From CAWDVB01 sp963824105 (GTDB taxonomy: Bacteria > Actinomycetota > Actinomycetes > Propionibacteriales > Nocardioidaceae): a DNA stretch of 64,000 nucleotides. The translations under genes were made by a program, and so were the position numbers. The DNA lies in the NCBI GenBank assembly GCA_963824105.1, contig CAWGNN010000005.1, forward strand, positions 1 to 64,000, given 5' to 3'. The notes beneath the pieces are model-generated. The model worked only from the letters and a program-made list of their open reading frames with translations, did not search any database and was not told the DNA's origin. Below are positions 1-7,456 of the stretch, piece by piece; the first letter of the stretch is position 1, and each line of letters opens with the position of its first letter.

Positions 1-27
1 GCGCCGCGTTAGAGACGCATGTCCCTG

Positions 28-1194
28 CTAGCCCCGGGTGACCTCGGCGCCGTGCTCTAGGAGGTCGAGGATGTCATCGGCCTGGTACAGCGCGGACTTC
101 CGATACCTACCGCCAGCGGCTCGAACGATTCCGACGGAGTCCAACTGCTTGACCAGCTTCTGTGCCGAGACGGCGGACACAGCGAGGTTGTCGGCGAGGA
201 AGCGTGCCGAGATGACCGGGTACTCGGCCACCAGATCAACTGCTCGGTGGATGGAGGAGTCCGACCGGAATCCCGACACCGACTGCTTCCAGCGCTGGTG
301 GATGTCGATGGCAGCCAACCGGAACCTCTCGGCTGCGGACACCGCAGCGCCCACGTAGTCGAGGAACTCCGACACGTAGACGTGCAATGCAGGAGCGCGG
401 TCGTCGCCGTCGTAGCGGTACCTGGTCAGCGCTTTGACGTACCCATCCACATCATTGCGGAGCACGGTCGACAGCGGGATCACCCCACCGTCGAGCAGAC
501 CGGCGCGCTGCAGGATCCCGTGGAACAGGGCCCTGCCGACGCGGCCGTTGCCGTCCTCGAATGGGTGGATGGTCTCAAACTGCGCATGGATGATCGCGGC
601 CTGCACTACTGGTAAGTCACCCGAGGTATTGACGTAGTGGAGCAGATCATCCACATAGGGGCGCACCAACTCGTGCGGGGGCCCCACGTAGTCGGCGTTG
701 AACTTGTTGCTACCGCCGATCCACACCTGCTCGGTTCGATAGCCGCGCCGATGCCAGGGGAGGAGGTTGTGGTGGATGTCCAGCACATGATCGTGGGTCC
801 AAGCACCACCGCCGAGGAGCTCGATTGCATCCTTCATCGCGTCTACGTTGCGGATGACCGAGGAGGCGTTGTGAGATGCCGTGGCGTCACCGATCTGCGC
901 GATGGCGGTTGCCCGAGGGCTCTCCCGGATGCCCTCGATCCATGAGGAGGAGATGGATTCGGAGCGGATCATCGTCGAGAACAGGATCGGAAGGGGATTG
1001 GACCGGAGCCGCTCCCCGAGGCGACCCAGGGCAGTGGACACTTCGGCGGCATGCTCCAGCACCTCCCCATCCAAAGTGTTGGATACCGAGGCGAGTTTGT
1101 CCGGGTGGTAGCGGAGGTAACTGCCACCTTGTCGGTCGGCACGTGTGAGACCGGCGAAGTCGGGCGGGACCTGCACCCGTTCCCAGTGAGCCAT
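28..1194 (-). CDS. Fic family protein (class II adenylyltransferase-type)
   Basis: A 388-residue Fic/DOC protein, expected to transfer AMP (or a related nucleotide group) to hydroxyl side chains of target proteins. The catalytic motif HPFEDGNGRVGR lies at residues 210-221 and is complete. An inhibitory-helix motif of the form S-x-x-x-E-G is at residues 83-88 (SSWIEG), upstream of the Fic core, which makes this a class II, self-inhibited enzyme. The C-terminal ~70 residues look like a winged helix-turn-helix (residues about 318-375), so it may also bind DNA. The ATG start follows AAGGAGG. No antitoxin-like partner gene is adjacent, consistent with built-in inhibition. The AMP-transfer activity is inferred from the motif; the target is unknown. 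Confidence 0.9.
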   Translation of the reverse strand: MAHWERVQVPPDFAGLTRADRQGGSYLRYHPDKLASVSNTLDGEVLEHAAEVSTALGRLGERLRSNPLPILFSTMIRSESISSSWIEGIRESPRATAIAQIGDATASHNASSVIRNVDAMKDAIELLGGGAWTHDHVLDIHHNLLPWHRRGYRTEQVWIGGSNKFNADYVGPPHELVRPYVDDLLHYVNTSGDLPVVQAAIIHAQFETIHPFEDGNGRVGRALFHGILQRAGLLDGGVIPLSTVLRNDVDGYVKALTRYRYDGDDRAPALHVYVSEFLDYVGAAVSAAERFRLAAIDIHQRWKQSVSGFRSDSSIHRAVDLVAEYPVISARFLADNLAVSAVSAQKLVKQLDSVGIVRAAGGRYRKSALYQADDILDLLEHGAEVTRG

Positions 1195-1213
1195 GGTTAC
1201 CTCCTTCCGCCGT

Positions 1214-1244
1214 AGAGTTAACTCTATCGCAATAAGATTAACTC
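1214..1244. promoter_or_regulatory. Palindrome plus direct repeat upstream of the Fic gene
   Basis: The 12-bp perfect palindrome AGAGTTAACTCT (1214-1225) is followed by GATTAACTC (1236-1244), so TTAACTC recurs exactly 20 bp apart, on the same face of the helix. This AT-rich patch sits 20-50 bp upstream of the Fic start codon and contrasts with the high-GC surroundings. It is a candidate operator, possibly for the Fic protein's own C-terminal helix-turn-helix. No convincing -35/-10 pair was seen. Confidence 0.4.
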
Positions 1245-1311
1245 ATGGCGGTGGCGCTCACCCTACGGCTCGGCGATGCCTACCCCTCGGGTGAAGAGAC
1301 GAGGAAGGTCG

Positions 1312-2376
1312 TCAGCAGAGGACGTAGGAGCCGCCACCGGAGTAGGTGCACTTGTCGGCAACGGTGCCGTTGGGCGCGATCAGCTTCGCGGTGTCGCCGG
1401 TGTTGTTCCAGGTCCAGCCCCAGGCGGCATAGAGATCGGTCGACGTGTTGGTGCCGGATCCGGAGTGCACGGTGACGCGGAGCCCAGCGCCGAGATTCCG
1501 GCTCGGGAAGTCGTACATCGCTCCGGCGGCATCCTTGAGCACCCAGCCGCTGAGCGAGAGCGACCCGGAGGTCTTGTTCTGGATGACGACGTACTCGCCG
1601 TTGTAGTTGGTCCCGTCGGCAGTGCTGGGTCCGTTGGGGTCGTACTGGATCTTGGTGATGGCGAACCCGGAGTTGGTGGACCCAGAGTTGGTGGACCCGG
1701 AGCTCGACGACTTCTTGACGACCCGTGCCCGCTTCACCGTCATCCTGACATTCCTGCAGGTGTCGGCCTTCTGCACCAGGAAGTGCTTCTCGGCTCGGTT
1801 GGCCTTCAGGTGCCAGCGGATCTTCACCGTGATCCAGTCCCGGATGTAGTGGCAGCCGACCCGCTGCCGCGGTGGCATCCACTCGGCGGGGTCCTTGTCA
1901 CCCTTCGAGCGGTTGCTCGAGGCACTCACCGCAACGAGCGAGCGAGCGTTGCCAAGGTCGTTGGCGTATCGCTTGCGGGTGTCGGCGTTCCACCTCCAGG
2001 CACCGGAGTACCAGGCCTCGGCCAGCGGGACCATGTGGTCGATGTCGAAGGTCGACGGATCGGTGGTGATGACGCCGTCGTAGTAGGAGATCCACTCCCC
2101 CACGAGGATGCTGCACGAGGAGCCCACGACGGTGGCGACGATCGACTCGGCGATGAGCACCTCCTGGCGGGTGTCGCATCCGTCGCCGTTGGCGTCGGTC
2201 CAGAGGGTGAACTTCGACCGCGCGTACCCGACCTGGTGCTCCTTGGCCACCTGCAGGGATCGAGCCGCGTGACGCAGCCGGCCGTGGAAGGTCCCAGCAT
2301 CGGCAGGTGGGGCGACCAGCGTCAGGGTCAGCAGGGTCATCAAGAGAGCGGTGGCGACGGCGAGCAGACGCTTCAT
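1312..2376 (-). CDS. Secreted HNH-type nuclease with C-terminal lamin-tail domain
   Basis: A 354-residue protein with a clear Sec signal peptide (residues 1-27, hydrophobic core followed by PPADA). Residues about 50-170 match the HNH/DUF1524 (GmrSD C-terminal-like) nuclease fold, with the D-I-D-H-M-V-P-L-A-E motif at 111-120 and a downstream N-R-S-K-G-D-K-D-P segment. A Ser/Gly/Asn linker (about 224-237) joins a lamin-tail (LTD) beta domain (238-354), with strands such as YVVIQNKTSGSLSLSGWVL. The likely role is extracellular nucleic acid degradation, with LTD for surface or substrate attachment. It lies downstream of hisF with a 136-bp gap, so it is probably separate from the his operon. The nuclease role is family-based. 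Confidence 0.85.
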   Translation of the reverse strand: MKRLLAVATALLMTLLTLTLVAPPADAGTFHGRLRHAARSLQVAKEHQVGYARSKFTLWTDANGDGCDTRQEVLIAESIVATVVGSSCSILVGEWISYYDGVITTDPSTFDIDHMVPLAEAWYSGAWRWNADTRKRYANDLGNARSLVAVSASSNRSKGDKDPAEWMPPRQRVGCHYIRDWITVKIRWHLKANRAEKHFLVQKADTCRNVRMTVKRARVVKKSSSSGSTNSGSTNSGFAITKIQYDPNGPSTADGTNYNGEYVVIQNKTSGSLSLSGWVLKDAAGAMYDFPSRNLGAGLRVTVHSGSGTNTSTDLYAAWGWTWNNTGDTAKLIAPNGTVADKCTYSGGGSYVLC

Positions 2377-2512
2377 GGGGTCCCCGCTGATAGTCCGGTT
2401 CGTCTAGCAGACTATCCACAGGTTCCGATGTCAGCGACCCAGAACACGCCCGACTCTGCTATGAGAGCCCGACGCCCACTCGTGAGGACCACGACAGCGG
2501 CGGGACGCGGGC

Positions 2513-3274
2513 TCAGCGGACGGGACGGCCGGCCTGGCGGAGGGTGTCCTTGACCTCGGCGATGGTGACCTCGCCGAAGTGGAAGATCGTGGCCGCAAGG
2601 ACGGCGTCGGCCCCGGCATCGACGGCAGGCGGGAAGTCGGCCGCCTTGCCGGCGCCACCGCTGGCGATGAGCGGGACGGAGACGACGTCGCGGACCGCCT
2701 TCAGCATCTCAGTGTCGAAGCCGTCCTTGGTGCCGTCGGCGTCCATGGAGTTGAGCAGGATCTCCCCCGCCCCGAGCACGGCCCCCTTGGCGGCCCACTC
2801 GACCGCGTCGATACCGGCGGACCTTCTGCCGCCGTGAGTGGTGACCTCGTAGCCGCTGGGCGTGCCCTCGGCCCGTCTGGCGTCGACGGAGAGGACGAGC
2901 ACCTGGTTGCCGAAGCGGTCGGCGATCTCGGAGATCAGCTCCGGCCGGGCGATGGCGGCGGTGTTGACCGCGATCTTGTCGGCTCCGGCCCGCAGCAGCT
3001 GGTCGACGTCGTCGACACTTCTGATGCCACCTCCGACGGTGAGAGGGATGAAGACCTGCTCGGCCGTGCGGCTGACCATCTCCAAGGTCGTCGCGCGGGC
3101 CTCGTGGGAGGCGGAGATGTCGAGGAAGGTCAGCTCGTCAGCGCCCTGGGCGTCATAGAGGCGGGCGAGCTCGACCGGGTCGCCCGCGTCGCGCAGCTCA
3201 CGGAAGTTCACGCCCTTGACGACACGACCGGCGTCGACGTCGAGGCAGGGGATCACCCGGACGGCGAGGCTCAT
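2513..3274 (-). CDS. hisF: Imidazole glycerol phosphate synthase cyclase subunit HisF
   Basis: A 253-residue (beta/alpha)8 barrel, the normal length for HisF. With HisH it converts PRFAR plus ammonia to imidazole glycerol phosphate and AICAR, the fifth step of histidine synthesis. The two catalytic aspartates are visible: D12 in the CLDVDAGRVVKG segment and D131 in LSVDARR. Phosphate-binding loops TVGGGIRS (79-86) and LIASGGAG are present. The start ATG overlaps the priA stop by 4 bp (ATGA), so translation is coupled; it is the last his gene in this operon. Confidence 0.97.
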   Translation of the reverse strand: MSLAVRVIPCLDVDAGRVVKGVNFRELRDAGDPVELARLYDAQGADELTFLDISASHEARATTLEMVSRTAEQVFIPLTVGGGIRSVDDVDQLLRAGADKIAVNTAAIARPELISEIADRFGNQVLVLSVDARRAEGTPSGYEVTTHGGRRSAGIDAVEWAAKGAVLGAGEILLNSMDADGTKDGFDTEMLKAVRDVVSVPLIASGGAGKAADFPPAVDAGADAVLAATIFHFGEVTIAEVKDTLRQAGRPVR

Positions 3275-4008
3275 GCGTGAGCCGCCCGAGTCAGGGCGAA
3301 GGCGTCCTCCAGACCGAACTTGCCCTCGTAGAGGGCGGTGCCGATGATCGCGCCCTCGACACCCTCGGGGACCAGGCCCATCAGCGCCGCGATGTCGGCG
3401 AGCTCGGTGATGCCGCCGGAGGCGACGACCGGACGATCCGTGGCGGCACAGACCTGACGCAGCAGGTCGAGGTTGGGGCCCTGGAGCATTCCGTCCTTGT
3501 TGACGTCGGTGACGACGTAGCGGGCGCAGCCCTCGGAGTCGAGCCGCTTGAGGACCTCGAAGAGGTCACCGCCCTCGCGGGTCCAGCCGCGGGCGGCCAG
3601 AGTGTGGCCCCGGACGTCGAGGCCGACTGCGACCCGGTCGCCGTACTTCGCGATCGCGGCAGCGCACCACTCGGGCTGCTCGAGCGCAGCGGTGCCGATG
3701 TTGACCCGGCGGCAGCCGGCCTTCATCGCGGCAGTCAGGGAGTCGTCGTCGCGGATGCCGCCGCTGAGCTCGACCTTGATGTCGAGCCGTCCGATGATCT
3801 GCGCAAGCAGTGTGCGGTTGTCGCCCCGGCCGAAGGCCGCGTCGAGGTCGACGAGGTGGATCCACTCCGCGCCCTTGCGCTGCCAGTTCAGCGCAGCCTC
3901 GAGCGGGTCACCGAACCGCTTCTCCGAGCCCGCCACGCCCTGCACCAGCTGGACGGCCTGGCCACCGGCGACATCGACGGCGGGGAGCAGCTCGAGATAG
4001 GCGGTCAT
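3271..4008 (-). CDS. priA: Bifunctional HisA/TrpF isomerase PriA
   Basis: A 245-residue barrel related to HisA. In actinobacteria this enzyme isomerises both ProFAR (histidine) and PRA (tryptophan), replacing separate HisA and TrpF. The sequence has LLPAVDVAGGQAVQLVQG at the N-terminus with D12, LSGGIRDD at 81-88, GLDVRG near 129-134 and TDVNKDGM near 167-174. The name PriA rather than HisA is chosen from the actinobacterial context and the sequence style; no trpF is seen in the window to test it. The TGA stop overlaps the hisF ATG. Upstream, 48 bp separate it from the small membrane protein gene. Confidence 0.93.
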   Translation of the reverse strand: MTAYLELLPAVDVAGGQAVQLVQGVAGSEKRFGDPLEAALNWQRKGAEWIHLVDLDAAFGRGDNRTLLAQIIGRLDIKVELSGGIRDDDSLTAAMKAGCRRVNIGTAALEQPEWCAAAIAKYGDRVAVGLDVRGHTLAARGWTREGGDLFEVLKRLDSEGCARYVVTDVNKDGMLQGPNLDLLRQVCAATDRPVVASGGITELADIAALMGLVPEGVEGAIIGTALYEGKFGLEDAFALTRAAHA

Positions 4009-4056
4009 GAGCCGAGGATAGGGGCGCCTTGGTGGAGCGATGGCTACCGGTCCGGA

Positions 4057-4386
4057 TCAGGGACGCGGGAAGAGCAGGGCCCGCAGCACCGGATAGAGCA
4101 GCACGCAGACCACAATCACCCCGAGCCGGGCGGCCCAGTCCGTGCGTGCGACCCAGACGGCGATCACGCCGATAAGCAGGACGAGAGCCAGCAGCGACGA
4201 CCTGATCTGCGCGCGTCGGGCCAGGATCCCCGAGGGCCGGGAGGCACGGGCCGGTAGGAGCCGACTCAGCGCCGCCCTCCACTCCCGGCGACGCCGCTCC
4301 CGCTCCCGCTGGGCCGCGCGTTTCGCGGCCGCCGCGGCGACCTCGCGTTCACGCTCCTCGCGCCTGCGCGCCCGCTCCTTGCTCAC
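4057..4386 (-). CDS. Small basic membrane protein, function unknown
   Basis: A 109-residue protein that starts at GTG. The first ~45 residues are a highly charged Arg/Glu helix (repeated R-E-R-R patterns, probably coiled coil); the second half holds two hydrophobic stretches (about 66-83 and 88-105), suggesting two membrane segments with the charged arm in the cytoplasm. I do not recognise the family. It sits inside the his operon between the hemerythrin gene and priA, with short gaps (36 and 48 bp), so it is probably co-transcribed with them. Confidence 0.6.
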   Translation of the reverse strand: MSKERARRREEREREVAAAAAKRAAQRERERRRREWRAALSRLLPARASRPSGILARRAQIRSSLLALVLLIGVIAVWVARTDWAARLGVIVVCVLLYPVLRALLFPRP

Positions 4387-4422
4387 AGGGCAGAAGCCTA
4401 GGGCTCCGGAGGCGCCGGACGG

Positions 4423-5067
4423 TCAGCTCCAGAGCGAGGCGATGTCCTTCTGGTAGCCGCGACCGAGCACCTTGCTCAGCATGAAGAGCACGGGCGCCGG
4501 GATCATCTGGTGCAGCGCGTCCAGCTCCTCGGGGCCGGCACCGTCCTGGAGCCAGGCGAAGAACCAGCCGCCCTGCTTGGCGCTCATCCGGCCGCGCATC
4601 TGCTTCTCGGCCGCCTTGAACTCCGGCGTCGCGACGTAGGGCTCCATCAGCGGCTCGAGCTGAGCCTCCTCGTGATGGAAGTGGTGACGCACGACTTCCT
4701 CGGCCTTGGCGACCGCGTCCGCGGCGGTGCTCGCTGCGGCGGCCGAACCGCTGCCGCGGACCCCGTCGATGGCGTTCCCGGCGGCCGCGAGGGCCAGACC
4801 GAGCTCCGCATGCTCCGAGGCCATCGTGCCGACCAAGGTGGTGTCGACCCCGACCGACTTCAGGTAGGGCCAGAGCAGGTCGTCCTCGCCCTCGTGGTGA
4901 GTGGTGAGCTCGAAGCTCAAGTGGTCCCAGGTGCGAGCGATCTCACCCGCGCGCTGGGTGTCGCCCTCGGTCAGCGCACGAAGACCCTTCTCGATCCGGG
5001 CCAGATCCCGCAGCACGGCGTGGTGAATGACCTTGTTCATCGACAGAGGTGGCGTCATGGACACCAC
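4423..5067 (-). CDS. Hemerythrin HHE-domain protein
   Basis: About 214 residues. An N-terminal hemerythrin-like four-helix bundle is indicated by H-x3-R-D-L at the start, HHEGED near residue 57-62, EHAE near 84 and HHFHHEEAQLEP near 127-138, which supply the usual diiron ligands. The C-terminal third (FKAAEKQMRGRM, then PVLFMLSKVLGRGY) is shared in style with the second hemerythrin gene at 61877-62605. It likely binds a diiron centre that senses or handles O2, NO or iron; the exact role is unknown. The start is uncertain: GTG at 5067 or ATG at 5058, and neither has a strong Shine-Dalgarno sequence. It interrupts the his operon between hisH and priA. Confidence 0.85.
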   Translation of the reverse strand: MVSMTPPLSMNKVIHHAVLRDLARIEKGLRALTEGDTQRAGEIARTWDHLSFELTTHHEGEDDLLWPYLKSVGVDTTLVGTMASEHAELGLALAAAGNAIDGVRGSGSAAAASTAADAVAKAEEVVRHHFHHEEAQLEPLMEPYVATPEFKAAEKQMRGRMSAKQGGWFFAWLQDGAGPEELDALHQMIPAPVLFMLSKVLGRGYQKDIASLWS

Positions 5068-5096
5068 GCTAGTCGCCCGGGGTTCCCCGGGAAGAG

Positions 5097-5723
5097 TCAG
5101 GCGGAGAGAGATGCCACCCAGTTGCGCAGCAGGCGGGCGCCGGCGTCACCGGACTTCTCCGGGTGGAACTGGGTCGCGGTCAGCGCACCGTTCTCCACGG
5201 CCGCCACGAAACGGTCCCCGCCGTGCTCGGACCACGTGACGAGCGGGGCCCGCATGTGCTTGTTCGGCGCCAGCTCCCACCTGCGCACCCCGTAGGAGTG
5301 CACGAAGTAGAACCGCTCGTGCTCCACGCCCGCGAACAGGGTGCTGCCCTCGGGAACATCGACGGTGTTCCACCCCATGTGGGGTACGACGGGGGCCTGG
5401 ATCAGCTCGACGACCCCGGGCCACTCGTCCAGTCCGGGAGTGTCCGTGCCGTGCTCCACCCCGTGGCTGAAGAGGACCTGCATCCCGACACAGATCCCCA
5501 GGACGGGACGCGCTCCGGACAGCCGCCGGCCGATGATCTCGTGTCCCTTGACCGCACGCAGCCCTTCGACGCAGGCCTGGAAGGCGCCCACGCCGGGGAC
5601 GACCAGCCCGTCACAGTCCAACGCAGCAGCCCGATCGGCGGTCAGCTCGACGGCGGCTCCGGCGCGTTCCAGCGCGCGGACGGCCGAGCGGACGTTGCCG
5701 GAGCCGTAGTCGAGGACGACCAC
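5097..5723 (-). CDS. hisH: Imidazole glycerol phosphate synthase glutaminase subunit HisH
   Basis: A 208-residue class I glutamine amidotransferase that feeds ammonia to HisF. The nucleophile is C78 in GICVGMQ, and the H187/E189 pair lies in FHPEKSG, so the catalytic triad is complete. The start is awkward: the only ATG/GTG/TTG in frame after the preceding stop is the GTG at 5723, just before VVLDYGSGN, and it has no properly spaced Shine-Dalgarno sequence (GAAG abuts it directly). The hisB stop is 69 bp upstream and the gap holds a 12-bp tandem duplication (5759-5782). Confidence 0.95.
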   Translation of the reverse strand: MVVLDYGSGNVRSAVRALERAGAAVELTADRAAALDCDGLVVPGVGAFQACVEGLRAVKGHEIIGRRLSGARPVLGICVGMQVLFSHGVEHGTDTPGLDEWPGVVELIQAPVVPHMGWNTVDVPEGSTLFAGVEHERFYFVHSYGVRRWELAPNKHMRAPLVTWSEHGGDRFVAAVENGALTATQFHPEKSGDAGARLLRNWVASLSA

Positions 5724-5792
5724 CTTCGGGGCGCGCCCAGAGGTCGCCCCGGAGGACGGGCCCAGGGGACGGCCCAGGGGACTCCTCTGGGG

Positions 5793-6392
5793 TCACAAAG
5801 TGCCCTTCGTGGAGGGCACTCCGGTCTCCCGCGGGTCGAGAGCGATCGCGTCGCGCAGCGCCCGCGCCACCGCCTTGTACTGCGCCTCGACGATGTGGTG
5901 CGGGTCTCGGCCCGAGATGACCCGGACGTGCAGCGCGATCTGGGCGTGGTGGGCCAAGGTCTCGAAGACGTGGCGCGTCAACGAGCCGAGGTAGGCGTCG
6001 CCGATGGTCACGAAGGGCTGCTCCTCGGGCTCGCCCTCGTGGACGCAGTAGGGGCGGCCGGACACGTCGACGGCGCACTGCACCAACGCCTCGTCGAGCG
6101 GGATCAGGCTGTCGCCGAACCGGCGGATGCCCGCCTTGTCGCCGAGCGCCTCGCGCAGCGCGTCGCCGAGCACGATCGCGGTGTCCTCGACGGTGTGGTG
6201 CGCGTCGATGTGGACGTCGCCCACGGTCTCCACGCGCAGGTCGATCAGGGAATGGCGGGCCAGGGAGGAGAGCATGTGGTCGTAGAAGCCCACACCCGTG
6301 GACACCTCGGCACGACCGGAGCCGTCGAGATCGATCTCCACGACGACCTTCGACTCCTTGGTCTCGCGCTCCAGGAGCGCGCGGCGGCTCAT
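5793..6392 (-). CDS. hisB: Imidazoleglycerol-phosphate dehydratase HisB
   Basis: A 199-residue monofunctional IGP dehydratase (no fused phosphatase), the usual actinobacterial form. It removes water from imidazole glycerol phosphate to give imidazole acetol phosphate, using manganese. The metal-binding motifs FYDHMLSSLARHS, DAHHTVEDTAIVLG and HHIVEAQYKAVARAL are all present. The ATG at 6392 (MSRRALLERETKESK) overlaps the hisC stop by 4 bp; the open frame continues upstream only as a shadow of hisC. Confidence 0.96.
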   Translation of the reverse strand: MSRRALLERETKESKVVVEIDLDGSGRAEVSTGVGFYDHMLSSLARHSLIDLRVETVGDVHIDAHHTVEDTAIVLGDALREALGDKAGIRRFGDSLIPLDEALVQCAVDVSGRPYCVHEGEPEEQPFVTIGDAYLGSLTRHVFETLAHHAQIALHVRVISGRDPHHIVEAQYKAVARALRDAIALDPRETGVPSTKGTL

Positions 6393-7456
6393 CTGTCCAG
6401 TACCTCCCGTAGTGCGGCGCGGAACGCCGCCATCTCCTCCGGTGTGCCGATCGACACCCGGAGCCAGCCGTCCGGGCCAGCCTCCCGGATCAGGACTCCA
6501 CGATCCAACAATCCCTGCCACACCGCATGCCGATCGGCGAATTGTCCGAAAAGACAGAAGTTGGCATCGCTGTCGGCAACGGTCAGGCCGAGACCGCGCA
6601 GCCAGTCCACCGTGGTGTCCCGCTCCCGTCGCAGGTCGTCGACCCGGGCGAGCAGCTCGTCGGCGTGGTCCAGCGCCGCCACCGCGACCGCCTGGGTCAC
6701 CGCGGACAGGTGGTACGGCAGCCGGACGATCCGCAGGGCGTCGCAGAGCTCCCGCGAGGCCGCCAGGTAGCCCACCCGGCCACCGGCCAGCGCGAACGCC
6801 TTGCTCATCGTGCGGGTGACGACCAGGTTTGGGTGGGCGTCGAGCAGCTCCAGGGCGGTCGGCGTCCCGTGGCGCCGGAACTCGGCGTACGCCTCGTCGA
6901 TCACCAGCACCCCGGGCACCGCCTCCAGCAGCGCCTCGACGGTCTCCAACGGCAGCGCGGTCCCGGTCGGGTTGTTCGGCGACGGGAGCAGGACGACGCT
7001 GGGGCGGAACTCGGAGATCACCTCGCGCGCGTGGCCGATGTCGAGCGTGAAGTCCTCCTGGCGGTAACCGGTCACCCAGCCGGTCACGGTGTCCCGGGCG
7101 TACTCGGGATACATCGAGTACGTCGGGGCGAACGACACCGCGGTGCGGCCGGGGCCGCCGAAGGCCTGCAACAGGTGCAGCATCACCTCGTTCGACCCGT
7201 TGGCGGCCCAGACCCGGTCCGAGGTGATCCCGTGTCCGAGGTAGGCCGCCAGTCGCTCCCGCAGCACCGTGAACTCCCGGTCCGGATAGCGGTTCAGCGA
7301 TCCGGCCACCTCGGCCACCGCGCGGGCGATGTCGGCCACCACGGCATCCGACGGACCGTACGGGTTCTCGTTCACGTTGAGGCAGACCGGCACGTCGAGC
7401 TGGGGCGCGCCGTACGGCTCGAGGCCTCGCAGCTCCTCGCGCAGGGGCAGGCTCAT
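6389..7456 (-). CDS. hisC: Histidinol-phosphate aminotransferase HisC
   Basis: A 355-residue PLP-dependent fold-type I aminotransferase that converts imidazole acetol phosphate and glutamate to histidinol phosphate. The Schiff-base lysine is K219 in RTMSKAFALAGG; SPNNPTG (159-165) and VIDEAYAEF (185-193) bind the cofactor, and N-terminal LNVNENPYGPS is typical of HisC. It overlaps hisD and hisB by 4 bp at each end, so the three are translationally coupled. Confidence 0.96.
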   Translation of the reverse strand: MSLPLREELRGLEPYGAPQLDVPVCLNVNENPYGPSDAVVADIARAVAEVAGSLNRYPDREFTVLRERLAAYLGHGITSDRVWAANGSNEVMLHLLQAFGGPGRTAVSFAPTYSMYPEYARDTVTGWVTGYRQEDFTLDIGHAREVISEFRPSVVLLPSPNNPTGTALPLETVEALLEAVPGVLVIDEAYAEFRRHGTPTALELLDAHPNLVVTRTMSKAFALAGGRVGYLAASRELCDALRIVRLPYHLSAVTQAVAVAALDHADELLARVDDLRRERDTTVDWLRGLGLTVADSDANFCLFGQFADRHAVWQGLLDRGVLIREAGPDGWLRVSIGTPEEMAAFRAALREVLDR

